Positions 48,613 through 58,263 of a stretch of 64,000 bases of DNA are shown piece after piece. The position numbers and the translations under genes were made by a program. The stretch's first letter is position 1. Each line of letters opens with the position of its first letter. The notes beneath the pieces are model-generated. The model was not told the origin of the DNA and searched no databases. It saw nothing but the letters and a program-made list of their open reading frames with translations. Source of the DNA: Burkholderiales bacterium RIFCSPHIGHO2_12_FULL_69_20 (GTDB lineage: Bacteria > Pseudomonadota > Gammaproteobacteria > Burkholderiales > Burkholderiaceae_C); contig MESD01000019.1 of NCBI GenBank assembly GCA_001770815.1, forward strand, positions 15,973-79,972. The letters are read 5' to 3'.

Positions 48613-51600
48613 TCAGTGGTCGATGCGCACGATGGTCGGGTTGGGCATGCCCGCGGCGCCGCCGTAGGCAATCGAGCCCAGGTACTTGGTGCCGGCGGCC
48701 AGGCCGCTGGTGCTGATGCCGATGGCCGCGGTCTGGCCCATGACGGCCGCGGCGGGCGCCGTGACGGTCATGTTGCCGGCATCGGCCGAGCCCAGCACCC
48801 AGCTGTGCAGCGTGAACGGGCTGGATCCGACCACGCCCCAGCCCTGCACCACCACGGTGTAGGTGTCCGCGGCCGGATTGCGCAGGTTCACCTCTTCGGC
48901 CGAGGTGCCACTGCCACTGGCCCCCACCAGCGTGCCGGCGCTGTTGAACACGCACAGGTCGATGTCGGCCCCGGCGCTCACGTCTGCATCGAACAGCGCG
49001 AAGCGCGCGTAGGTCGTGCCGGCGGGCACGCTGACCGGCACCAGCTGGGCGTTCGGCGAGCTCAAGGCGCAGGTGCCGTCGGTCGGATCGTCGGCGACGG
49101 TGTTGGCCGTCAGCACCGCGGGCACCAGGCCACGCGCCGCGGCGGTGAAGGGGCCGTCATAGCCGAAGGTGACGCTGTAGGCGCCACCGACCTGGACCGG
49201 TGCGGCCAGCGCCACCGGCACCACCACGATCGGCAGGCGCACGTTGTGCAGCCCGTCGCTCAGCGTCAGCTGGCCGCCGGTGTAGGCGTTCAGTGCCGCG
49301 GTGGTGCGGGTGATGGTGATCGTGATGTCCTTGGTCTGCCCGGCGGCCAGCACCAGCGGCGCTGGACTCACCGAGACGCTGAAGCCCGCGGCAGCGTACG
49401 ACGCCGCGTAGGTGGCCGGGTTGCCGCCCACGTTGGTGACCCGGCGCTTGACCGTCTGTGAACCCGGCAGGGCGCCGATCGCGATCGACGCCATGTTCAG
49501 GTCGCTGGGGTTGAGCACCGGAATACCCGCCGAGGTGCAGAAAGAACTGGGCAGTTGTGTGCCGCACAGGAAGCCCAGCCAGTCGGCGTAGCCCGAGTCG
49601 AACACCAGCCCCGGGTTCATCGCCTTGTTGGGCTGAACGTGGCCGGCGCCCTGGCGGAAGATCAGCACCGGGTTGTTGCTCGGGGCGGGTGTGCCACCGT
49701 CGAGCACGTCACTGCCGGTGGTCATCAGCGCGGACTTGATCGCCATCGGCGACCAGTTGGGGTAGCGCTGCTTGAACAGCGCGCCCAGGCCGGCCACATG
49801 CGGGCTGGACATCGAGGTGCCGCTGTACAGGTCGAACAGCTTGCCGCCGTTTCCGGGAGGCGCCACGCCGGCCAGGATGTCCTGCCCCGGCGCGATCAGG
49901 TCGGGCTTGAGCAGGTTGCCGCTGGCCGCCAGCGGGCCGCGTGACGAGAAGCTGGCGGTGAACGGCGCCGCTGCCGTCAGCACCACGCTGGCGCGGTTGA
50001 CCGTGGCCGTGGCACCCGCCGTGGCGGCATAGGCCTTGACGGCGGCGCGGTCGGTGTCTCGCAGGTGCACGCTTGGCAGGGCATGCAGGTCGGCGTTGAT
50101 CGAACCGGGCGCGACGTTCACCAGCACCATGCCCAGGCCGCCGGCCTCCTTCACGGCCAGGCTCTTGTTGACGCGGGCGCTGACGCCACGGTCGCACAAC
50201 ACGATCTTGCCGGCCACCACGGCCGGGTCGAGCACCGGCGCGGTGACCGTGCGCAGTACCACCGTCCCGTCGGCGTTGAGGTACTCGTCGCCGGGGCGCA
50301 GGCACAGCGCAACGTCCAGCGGCACCGCGCCGGGCAGGCCCGCCTGGGTCGAATCGATGAAGGGCAGCGGACCGACGCCGGTGAGTGTGGCCATCGAGGC
50401 CCCGCTGTAGGTGGCGGCATTGCCCAGCGTGGCCGATCCGGCGCCATCACGGTTGTGGGTGCCGGCCGCCACCGTGGTCAGCCAGGGGCCGGGGTGGGCC
50501 ACGGTGCCGCTGGTCGGACCACTGTTGCCCGCGGACGCGGCGACGAAGACACCGGCATCGGCGGCGTACAGGAACGCGATCTCGACCGGATCGCGGAAGT
50601 TGGTGCGCGAGCCGCTGATCGAGTAGTTGATGACATCGACGCCGTCGGCCACGGCCTGGTCGATGGCGGCCAGCAGGTCGACGCCCGAGCACGAGCCGGC
50701 GGTGCCCGGCACCGACCAGCAGGCCTTGTAGGCGGCAATGCGCGCGCGCGGCGCGATGCCGTTGGTGCTGCCCAGCACGGCCGCGGGGCCGCTGGTCGCC
50801 ACCTTGGCATTGCCGCCGGCCGTGCTGGCGGTGTGGGTGCCGTGGCCGTTGTGGTCACGCGGCGAATTGAATTCGAACGGCAGGTCGGCATCGATGCCGG
50901 CGTTGCCACCGAAGCCGGCGTTGTAGAAGCGTGCGCCGATCAGCTTCTGGTTGCAGTGGCTGGCAGCAAAGGCTTCACCGGGCTCGCACTTGCCATGCCA
51001 GCCGGGAATCTGCTGGTACGACAGCTTGCCGTCCTTGCTGGCATTGCCATTGGCGCCGGTGCGGTCGGAGAAGCTCGGGTGCTCGGGCCAGACACCGCTG
51101 TCGACGATGCCGATGATGACGCCTTCGCCGGTGGCGCCGGTGCTGTTCCAGAGGCCGCCGGCGCCGCTGAGGCCCAGGAAGTCCGGCGTGGTGGCGGTGT
51201 CGACGCTGCGGAACTCGTCCTTGGTCACGGCCAGCACGCCGGGCAACTGCGCCAGCTTCTGCGCCTGCGCCGGGGTCAGGTCGGCCGCAAAACCGTTGAA
51301 GGCGTAGCCGTAGTTGTAGTGCTTCTTGCCCGCGCCGACACGGGCCAGCGCCGCGCTCTGTCTGGCGGCCAGGTAGGCCATGTAGTTGACGACGGCCGGC
51401 GCCTTCGGATTGATCTTCTTGCCCTTGCCCGGCTTGGTGGCGGCATAACCCTTGATGCCGCCCTGGTAGGCGGTGACCGGCATGTCGGCCATCTGCACGA
51501 TGTAGGCCGAGTTGGTGGGGGCGGCGCGCCCCTTGGCCTGGGCCGCCGTGGGGGCGGCGCCGACCGGCAGCGCGACGGTGCCGAGGCCGATCGCCGATAT

Positions 51601-51645
51601 GAGTAACGCCAGGCTCAATGGCCTGGCCAACTGCTTGATGCGCAT
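48613..51645 (-). CDS. Secreted S8-family subtilisin-like serine peptidase with PA-like and Fn3-like C-terminal regions
   Basis: GIVDSGVWPEHPSF (Asp), GHGTHTASTAGG (His), YSGTSMSSPHVAGLGALF (Ser); signal peptide; RBS AAGGA before ATG at 51645. Confidence 0.93.
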   Translation of the reverse strand: MRIKQLARPLSLALLISAIGLGTVALPVGAAPTAAQAKGRAAPTNSAYIVQMADMPVTAYQGGIKGYAATKPGKGKKINPKAPAVVNYMAYLAARQSAALARVGAGKKHYNYGYAFNGFAADLTPAQAQKLAQLPGVLAVTKDEFRSVDTATTPDFLGLSGAGGLWNSTGATGEGVIIGIVDSGVWPEHPSFSDRTGANGNASKDGKLSYQQIPGWHGKCEPGEAFAASHCNQKLIGARFYNAGFGGNAGIDADLPFEFNSPRDHNGHGTHTASTAGGNAKVATSGPAAVLGSTNGIAPRARIAAYKACWSVPGTAGSCSGVDLLAAIDQAVADGVDVINYSISGSRTNFRDPVEIAFLYAADAGVFVAASAGNSGPTSGTVAHPGPWLTTVAAGTHNRDGAGSATLGNAATYSGASMATLTGVGPLPFIDSTQAGLPGAVPLDVALCLRPGDEYLNADGTVVLRTVTAPVLDPAVVAGKIVLCDRGVSARVNKSLAVKEAGGLGMVLVNVAPGSINADLHALPSVHLRDTDRAAVKAYAATAGATATVNRASVVLTAAAPFTASFSSRGPLAASGNLLKPDLIAPGQDILAGVAPPGNGGKLFDLYSGTSMSSPHVAGLGALFKQRYPNWSPMAIKSALMTTGSDVLDGGTPAPSNNPVLIFRQGAGHVQPNKAMNPGLVFDSGYADWLGFLCGTQLPSSFCTSAGIPVLNPSDLNMASIAIGALPGSQTVKRRVTNVGGNPATYAASYAAAGFSVSVSPAPLVLAAGQTKDITITITRTTAALNAYTGGQLTLSDGLHNVRLPIVVVPVALAAPVQVGGAYSVTFGYDGPFTAAARGLVPAVLTANTVADDPTDGTCALSSPNAQLVPVSVPAGTTYARFALFDADVSAGADIDLCVFNSAGTLVGASGSGTSAEEVNLRNPAADTYTVVVQGWGVVGSSPFTLHSWVLGSADAGNMTVTAPAAAVMGQTAAIGISTSGLAAGTKYLGSIAYGGAAGMPNPTIVRIDH

Positions 51646-51829
51646 GGAAGTTCCTTGGTTGATGTGGGTGGTCATCCACCAGCGACGGCGGCTGCTTGAC
51701 CTCGGCCGACGTGAGGAGCCACTCGACCCTGCGGACAGGCGGCTTGATGACGCATCGGCTCATTAGACAGGTCGGCGCTTTGGTGCGGTACGTCGTGATT
51801 TCCCTGCTTTGAGGGGATCGGGAGGGAAC

Positions 51830-51850
51830 CACCCCCTCAAATGAGGGGGT
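51830..51850. terminator. Hairpin ACCCCCTCATTTGAGGGGGT immediately downstream of recG (no clear T-tract)
   Basis: Inverted repeat accccctcaaatgagggggt. Confidence 0.5.
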
Positions 51851-51859
51851 GTCGGTTGC

Positions 51860-53986
51860 TCAGGCTTTCAGAAAATCCGCCCGCGTGTCCAGCCAGCGCG
51901 CCACATGCGCGCGCGCTGCGGCCGGGTGGCGCGCCAGCAGCGGCGGTGCGGCATCACGGGCGCGTTGCAGCAGCGGCGCGTCCTCGGCCAGGTCGGCAAA
52001 GCGCAGCAGCGCGTCGCCGCTCTGGCGTGCGCCCATGAACTCGCCCGGCCCGCGGATCTCGAGATCCCGCCGCGCGATCTCGAAGCCGTCGGTGGTCTCG
52101 GCCATCGCGCGCAGCCGGTCCTTGCCCGTGGGCGACAGCGGCCCCTGGTAGAGCAGCACGCAGACGCTGGCCACCGCGCCGCGGCCCACCCGGCCACGCA
52201 ACTGGTGCAGCTGGCTCAGGCCGAAGCGCTCGGCATGCTCGATCACCATCAGGCTGGCATTGGGCACGTCCACGCCCACCTCGATCACCGTGGTGGCCAC
52301 CAGCACCGCCATCTGGCCGCCGGCAAACAGCGCCATCACCGCGGCCTTCTCGGCCGCGGGCAGCCGCCCGTGCAGCAGGCCGACCGCCATGCCCGGCAGC
52401 GCGGCGCTGAGCTGGGCATGGGTCTCGGTGGCGTTCTGCAGATCGATGTGCTCGCTCTCCTCGATCAGCGGGCACACCCAGTACACCTGCCGGCCCTTGG
52501 CCACTTCATCGGCGATGCGCGCGATCACCGCGCTGCGGCGCTCGTCGGCAAACACCTTGGTCAGCACCGGCGTGCGCCCGGGCGGCAGCTCGTCGATGGT
52601 GCTGACGTCCAGGTCGGCGAAGTAGGTCATCGCCAGCGTGCGTGGGATCGGCGTGGCGGTCATCATGAGCAGATGCGGCTCCAGTGACTGCAGCGCCAGC
52701 TTGCGCCGCAGCTCCAGCCGCTGCGCCACGCCGAAGCGGTGCTGCTCGTCGATGATGGCCAGCCCCAGCCGCGCGAAGTGCACGCTGTCCTGGATCACCG
52801 CCTGCGTGCCCACCACCAGCGCGGCCTCGCCCGTGGCCACCTTGTCGACCATCCCCGCACGCGCCTTGCCCTTGCGGCTGCCGGTGAGCCAGGCGATGGA
52901 CTGGCCGCGTGCGGCCAGCAGCGGCTCCAGCCATTGCACCAGCTTGCGAAAATGCTGCTCGGCCAGCAGCTCGGTGGGCGCCATCAGCGCGCATTGCCAG
53001 CCGGCGTCGATGGCCACCGCCGCGGCCAGCGCGGCCACCACCGTCTTGCCCGAGCCCACGTCGCCCTGCAGCAGGCGGTTCATCGGCGTGGCGCCATCGC
53101 TGTCGGCTGCGGCCCCCTCATCTGCTGCTGCCACACGGCCCAGGTCGGCGGCAATCTCCTCGCCCACCCGGCGCTGGGCGGCGGTCAGCTGGAAGGGCAG
53201 CGCGGCCAGCAGCTGCTCGTGCAGGCCGCCGGGCACGGCGCGCAGCCGCGGTGCGCGCAGGCGCTGACGCTCACGTTGAGCGGCCAGTTGCGACAGCTGC
53301 TGAGCCAGCAGCTCCTCGAACTTCAACCGCTGCCAGGCCGGGTGGCTGCGGTCTTCCAGCGCCGCCATCGATTCACCGGCCGGCGGGTGGTGCAGCCGCA
53401 GCAGCGCCTCGCGCAGCGGGGGCAGGCCGGCTGGCACGGTGCCGGGCGGCAGCACCTCGTCCAGCGGCACGCGGGCCAGTGCGGCGGCCACGGCCTTTCG
53501 AAGGTAGGCCTGTGGCAGCTGCGCGCTGGTGGGATAGACCGGCGTCAACGCGCTGGCCAGCGGCGTGTGCTCGTCCACCGCCTTGAAGTGCGGATGCACC
53601 ATCTCGCGGCCGAAGAAGCCGCTGCGCGCCTCGCCGCGCACCCGCACACGGGCGCCCACAGCCAGGGTCTTCTGGTGGCTGGGGTAGAAGTTGAGGAAGC
53701 GCAGCAGCAGCGATTCGCTGGGATCGGTCAGACGCACCAGCAGTTGGCGGCGGCCACGCTGCTCGATGCGCGATTCGGTCACCACGCCCTCGACCTGCAC
53801 CGGCTCGCCGTCGGGCGCGTCGGCGATGGACAGCACGCGGGTCTCGTCCTCGTAGCGCAGCGGCAGGTGCAGCGCCAGGTCGATGTCGCGCGCCAGCCCC
53901 AACTTCTCCATCGCGCGCTGCGGGGCGGATTTCTCCCGCGGGGGCGAGTCGGGCGCGGGCGCAGGAGCGGGCTTGGCCGGGGGCAT
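51860..53986 (-). CDS. recG: ATP-dependent DNA helicase RecG
   Basis: NRLLQGDVGSGKTVVAALAAAVAIDAGWQCALMAPTELLAEQHF; IIDEQHRFGVAQR; TATPIPRTLAMTYFADLDVSTIDELPPGR. Confidence 0.97.
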   Translation of the reverse strand: MPPAKPAPAPAPDSPPREKSAPQRAMEKLGLARDIDLALHLPLRYEDETRVLSIADAPDGEPVQVEGVVTESRIEQRGRRQLLVRLTDPSESLLLRFLNFYPSHQKTLAVGARVRVRGEARSGFFGREMVHPHFKAVDEHTPLASALTPVYPTSAQLPQAYLRKAVAAALARVPLDEVLPPGTVPAGLPPLREALLRLHHPPAGESMAALEDRSHPAWQRLKFEELLAQQLSQLAAQRERQRLRAPRLRAVPGGLHEQLLAALPFQLTAAQRRVGEEIAADLGRVAAADEGAAADSDGATPMNRLLQGDVGSGKTVVAALAAAVAIDAGWQCALMAPTELLAEQHFRKLVQWLEPLLAARGQSIAWLTGSRKGKARAGMVDKVATGEAALVVGTQAVIQDSVHFARLGLAIIDEQHRFGVAQRLELRRKLALQSLEPHLLMMTATPIPRTLAMTYFADLDVSTIDELPPGRTPVLTKVFADERRSAVIARIADEVAKGRQVYWVCPLIEESEHIDLQNATETHAQLSAALPGMAVGLLHGRLPAAEKAAVMALFAGGQMAVLVATTVIEVGVDVPNASLMVIEHAERFGLSQLHQLRGRVGRGAVASVCVLLYQGPLSPTGKDRLRAMAETTDGFEIARRDLEIRGPGEFMGARQSGDALLRFADLAEDAPLLQRARDAAPPLLARHPAAARAHVARWLDTRADFLKA

Positions 53987-54134
53987 GGCGGCGATTCTGC
54001 CGCCTGGGTCGGCGGGCCGATGCGGCGCTCGACCGCCTACTCGGTCACACCGCGGGCATCTTGTAACTCGGCGCGGCGCAGCGCTGCCGATAATCGCGCC
54101 CACCTCGCTGACCGGGCCATCGGCCCCGCCCTTC

Positions 54135-56531
54135 ATGCCCCAAGCCGCCGCCCGCCTTGCGCAGCCCCGCCGCCACGTGCTGCGTGGGCTGCTGATCGGC
54201 GGCATCGGCGCGGCGATGCTGGGTGTGGGCTTGCTGGTCGGCTCGGTGGTCTGGTACGGGCCGCAGCTGCCGTCGCTCGATCCCGTCACCACCTACCAGC
54301 CACGCCAGCCGCTGCAGGTGTTCACCGCCGACGGGGTGGAGATCGCGCAGTTCGGTGCCGAGCGCCGCCAGTTCACGCCCATCGACAAGATGCCGCTGCT
54401 GATGCAGCAGGCGGTGCTGGCGGTGGAGGACGCGCGTTTCTACGACCACAGCGGCATCGACCTGAAGGGCCTGGCACGCGCGGTGCTGGCGCAGTTCACC
54501 GGCGGGCTGCGGCAGGGGGCGTCCACCATCACCCAGCAGGTGGCGCGCACCTTCTTCCTGTCGCAGCGCTTCACGCCCGAGCGCAAGATCAAGGAGGCGC
54601 TGCTGGCGCTGGAGATCGAGCGGCGCCTGAGCAAGCCGCAGATCCTCGAGCTGTACATGAACCAGATCTACCTGGGTGCACGCAGCTACGGTTTTGCCGC
54701 CGCGGCCGATGCCTACTTCGGCAAGCCGCTGGCCCAGCTGTCGATCGCCGAGGCAGCCATGCTGGCCGGCCTGCCGCAGAACCCGCACTACGCCAATCCG
54801 CAGACCAACCTGGAGCGGGCCACCCAGCGCCAGCGCATCGTGCTGGCACGCATGGTGGCCACCGGTGTGATCACGCCCGAGCAGCAGGCGGCGGCGCGTG
54901 CCGAGGTGCTCAAGCTGCGCACCCCCAGCCAGCAGCCGCTGCATGCCGAATACGTGGCCGAGATGGCGCGCCGCGTGGTGTTCGACCGCTTCGGCGCCAA
55001 CGCCTATTCGCAGGGCCTGCGGGTGATCACCTCGCTGCGCTCGGCCGACCAGCACGCCGCCTGGGACGCGGTGCGCCGCGCGGTGCTGGGCTACGACGCA
55101 CGCCAGCGCTGGCGCGGCCCCGAGGGCCAGGAGTCGCTGCCGCCCGAAGGCCGCCCCGAGCTGGAGGCCGCCGCAGCGCTGGCGCTCAAGGACTACCGCG
55201 ACGACGAAGACCTGCGCGTGGCCATCGTGCTGCGCGCCGTGCCGAAAGCGCTGCTGGCACAACTGGCCAGCGGTGAACAGGTCACGGTGTCCGCCGACGG
55301 CCTGCGGCTGGGCCAGGCGGGTCTGGCACGCAGGGCCAGTGCCGAACTGGCGATCCGGCCGGGCTCGGTGGTGCGGCTGGTGCAGGTGGCGGCCAAGCCG
55401 GGCAGCAGCGCGCCCGGTGGCTGGCAGCTGACGCAATGGCCCGAGGTGCAGGCCGGCCTGGTGTCGCTGGACCCGGTGACCGGCCGGGTGCGTGCGCTGG
55501 TGGGCGGCTTCGACTTCACGCGGCAACCGTTCAACCATGTCACGCAGGCACGGCGCCAGCCGGGCTCGGCGTACAAGCCCTTCCTGTATTCGGCGGCGCT
55601 GGAGGCCGGCGTGATGCCGGCCACGCTGGTCAACGACGCGCCGTTCGTGGCCGGCAATGGCTGGTCGCCGCAGAACAGCGATGGCAGTTTCGACGGCCCG
55701 ATCACGCTGCGCCAGGCGCTGGCGCGCTCGAAGAACCTGGTCAGCATCCGCGTGCTGCAGCAGCTGGGCATGGCGGCGGCGCGCAGCTGGGGCCAGCGCT
55801 TCGGTTTTGCCGCCGCCGACCTGCCCGACAACCTGACGCTGGCGCTGGGCGCCGGCAGCACCACGCCGATGCGCCTGGCGCAGGCCTACGGCGTGCTGGC
55901 CAACGGCGGCTGGGCGGTGACGCCGGTGGTCATCGAGCGCATCACCGATGCCCAGGGCAAGCTGCTGTTCGAGGCGCCGCGCCCGCTGCCGCTGGAAGGC
56001 ACCGACCGCGTGGTGCCGGCGCGCAACGTCTTCGTCACCAACAGCCTGCTCAACGACGTCACGCGCCACGGCACCGCGGCACGCGCGCAGGCGCAGTTGG
56101 GCCGCAGCGATCTGTACGGCAAGACCGGCACCACCAACGAGGCGGTGGATGCCTGGTTCGCCGGCTTCCAGGCCGGCGCCGGCAATGGCCTGGTGGCGGT
56201 GGTGTGGATGGGCCACGACGAGCCGCAGAGCCTGGGCACGCGTGAATCGGGCGGCGGCCTGGCGCTGCCGGTGTGGATCGACTACATGGCCCAGGCGCTG
56301 AAAGGCCTGCCGGTGGCGCCGCGCCCCGAGCCCCCGGACGGCCTGGCCTGGCGCGACGACGACTGGGTCTATGCCGAATTCGCCGACGGTGGCGCGGTGG
56401 CCGGCATCGGGCTGGACGACGAGCCGCTGGCAGCCGCTGAGGCGGCATCGGCGGCGGCGGCGTCGGCGGCGATCGAGGGCAGCGGCGCCGCATCGGCCGC
56501 ACCGCTGCCGGCCTCTGCCGGGTCGCGCTGA
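54135..56531 (+). CDS. mrcA: Penicillin-binding protein 1A (bifunctional glycosyltransferase/transpeptidase)
   Basis: AVLAVEDARFYDHSGIDLKG; GASTITQQVARTFFLS; RQPGSAYKPFLYSAALE; LARSKNLVSIRVLQQLG; YGKTGTTNEAVDAWFAGF. Confidence 0.95.
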   Translation: MPQAAARLAQPRRHVLRGLLIGGIGAAMLGVGLLVGSVVWYGPQLPSLDPVTTYQPRQPLQVFTADGVEIAQFGAERRQFTPIDKMPLLMQQAVLAVEDARFYDHSGIDLKGLARAVLAQFTGGLRQGASTITQQVARTFFLSQRFTPERKIKEALLALEIERRLSKPQILELYMNQIYLGARSYGFAAAADAYFGKPLAQLSIAEAAMLAGLPQNPHYANPQTNLERATQRQRIVLARMVATGVITPEQQAAARAEVLKLRTPSQQPLHAEYVAEMARRVVFDRFGANAYSQGLRVITSLRSADQHAAWDAVRRAVLGYDARQRWRGPEGQESLPPEGRPELEAAAALALKDYRDDEDLRVAIVLRAVPKALLAQLASGEQVTVSADGLRLGQAGLARRASAELAIRPGSVVRLVQVAAKPGSSAPGGWQLTQWPEVQAGLVSLDPVTGRVRALVGGFDFTRQPFNHVTQARRQPGSAYKPFLYSAALEAGVMPATLVNDAPFVAGNGWSPQNSDGSFDGPITLRQALARSKNLVSIRVLQQLGMAAARSWGQRFGFAAADLPDNLTLALGAGSTTPMRLAQAYGVLANGGWAVTPVVIERITDAQGKLLFEAPRPLPLEGTDRVVPARNVFVTNSLLNDVTRHGTAARAQAQLGRSDLYGKTGTTNEAVDAWFAGFQAGAGNGLVAVVWMGHDEPQSLGTRESGGGLALPVWIDYMAQALKGLPVAPRPEPPDGLAWRDDDWVYAEFADGGAVAGIGLDDEPLAAAEAASAAAASAAIEGSGAASAAPLPASAGSR

Positions 56532-56638
56532 CCTGATCTGCGCTGACCCTGCCCATGCGCACCCCGCCCGCTCGCCCGCCGCCCGCCCGGGGCTGCGGCG
56601 AGAATGCGGCAACCCTCCACCCGCCTGCAACCACCGCC

Positions 56639-57613
56639 ATGCAACGTCGAACCCTGCTTGCCGCCGCCGCCCTTCTGGGTGCCACCCTCAGCCCCGTCGC
56701 CTGGGCACAGGCCTGGCCCACCCAGCCGGTGAAGATCATCGTGCCCACCGGGCCGGGCAGTTCGCTCGACCTGATCGTGCGGCTGATGAGCAACCAGCTG
56801 GCCGCACGCTGGGGCCAGCCGGTGCTCATCGACAACAAGCCCGGCGCCGGCGGCCTGCTGGGCATCGACCTGGCGGCCAAGGCCGGCGATGGCCACACGC
56901 TGGCGATCGGCTTCAACGGCCCGCTGGCCTACGCGCCCTACCTGTATGCCAAGGTGCCTTACGACCCGGCGCGCGATCTGAAAGCGATCGTGATGACCAC
57001 CTCGCAGGCCAACGTGCTGGCGGTCAATGCCGAGAAGGTGCCGGCCAAGACCGTGGCCGAGTTCGTCGCCTGGGCCAAGGCGCAGGGCGGCAAGCTGAAC
57101 TACAGCTCGCTGGGCCAGGGCAGCTCGGCGCACCTGACGATGGAGCTGTTCCTGGCCGAAGCCGGCCTGCAGGCGGTGCATGTGCCCTTCAACGGCTCAC
57201 CGCCGGCGGCGATGGCCGTGGCCCAGGGCACGGCCGATGCCACCTTCATGGTGGCACCGGCGTTGCTGCCGCATGTGCAGTCGGGCAAGGTGCGGCTGCT
57301 GGCCGTCAGCGCCAATGCGCGCCCCGACAGCCTGAAGGCCCTGCCCTCGCTGGCCGAGGCCGGTTATCCGAAGGTGGAATCGCTGGCCTGGAACGGCCTG
57401 GTCGGCCCGGCGTCCATGCCGGATTCGACCGTGGCGCGCATCAACGCCGACGTCAACGAGCTGCTGGCCAAGGACGCGCCGCTGCGTGATGCGATGGCCA
57501 AGAGCGGGCTGACCATCGTGGGCGGCAGCGCGGCCGAGTTCCGCCGCTTCATCGACGCCGACGTGGCCCGCTGGGGCCCGGTGATCACCAAGCTGGGCGT
57601 CAAGCTGAACTGA
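56639..57613 (+). CDS. Bug/TctC-family tripartite tricarboxylate transporter substrate-binding protein
   Basis: WPTQPVKIIVPTGPGSSLDLIVRLMSNQLAARWGQPVLIDNKPGAGGLLG. Confidence 0.95.
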   Translation: MQRRTLLAAAALLGATLSPVAWAQAWPTQPVKIIVPTGPGSSLDLIVRLMSNQLAARWGQPVLIDNKPGAGGLLGIDLAAKAGDGHTLAIGFNGPLAYAPYLYAKVPYDPARDLKAIVMTTSQANVLAVNAEKVPAKTVAEFVAWAKAQGGKLNYSSLGQGSSAHLTMELFLAEAGLQAVHVPFNGSPPAAMAVAQGTADATFMVAPALLPHVQSGKVRLLAVSANARPDSLKALPSLAEAGYPKVESLAWNGLVGPASMPDSTVARINADVNELLAKDAPLRDAMAKSGLTIVGGSAAEFRRFIDADVARWGPVITKLGVKLN

Positions 57614-57631
57614 ACCGGGCAACGGCGGACC

Positions 57632-58129
57632 ATGTCGGGCGCTGTGATCCCCGCCGACCCGGGCGCCGAGCGCGGGCTCGACAAGATCGACCTGCGCATC
57701 CTGCGCGTGCTGCAGGCCGACGGCCGCATCAGCAACCTGAAGCTGGCCGAAGAGGTGCACCTGTCGCCCACCGCGGTGCTGGAGCGGGTGAAGCGCCTCA
57801 CCCGCGACGGCTACATCCTGGGCTACGAAGCACGGCTCAACCCGGCCAAGCTGGGGGCCGGGCTGCTGGTGTTCGTCGAGATCCTGCTCGACCGCACGGT
57901 GCACGACGTGATGGACACCTTCCGCGCCGCGGTGCAGGTGCGCGACGAGATCCTCGAATGCCATCTGGTGGCCGGCGGCTTCGACTACCTGCTCAAGACC
58001 CGCGTGGCCGACATGGCCGCCTACCGCGAGTTCATCGGCACGGTGATCTGGACCCTGCCCGGCGTGCGCGAGACCCGCACCTACGCGGTGATGGAAGAGG
58101 TCAAGCACACCACGCGGTTGAAGGTGTAG
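57632..58129 (+). CDS. Lrp/AsnC-family transcriptional regulator
   Basis: LDKIDLRILRVLQADGRISNLKLAEEVHLSPTAVLERVKRLTRDGYILGYEARL. Confidence 0.95.
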   Translation: MSGAVIPADPGAERGLDKIDLRILRVLQADGRISNLKLAEEVHLSPTAVLERVKRLTRDGYILGYEARLNPAKLGAGLLVFVEILLDRTVHDVMDTFRAAVQVRDEILECHLVAGGFDYLLKTRVADMAAYREFIGTVIWTLPGVRETRTYAVMEEVKHTTRLKV

Positions 58130-58263
58130 GGCGGGAGGGTGTCGGTTGACGCCAGCGCTGCCGCCGCTGGCTGCACTCTTGAATGCGGGCGTTCGACGGC
58201 CGCAACGAGCCACGATCAGCACCAGCCCTCACCTGCGCCCACCAACCCCTCGCCCGCCGCGGT

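Noticed and set aside
54045-56630. 861-aa minus-strand ORF opposite mrcA
   Set aside because: Shadow ORF; antisense strand of PBP1A with biased composition.
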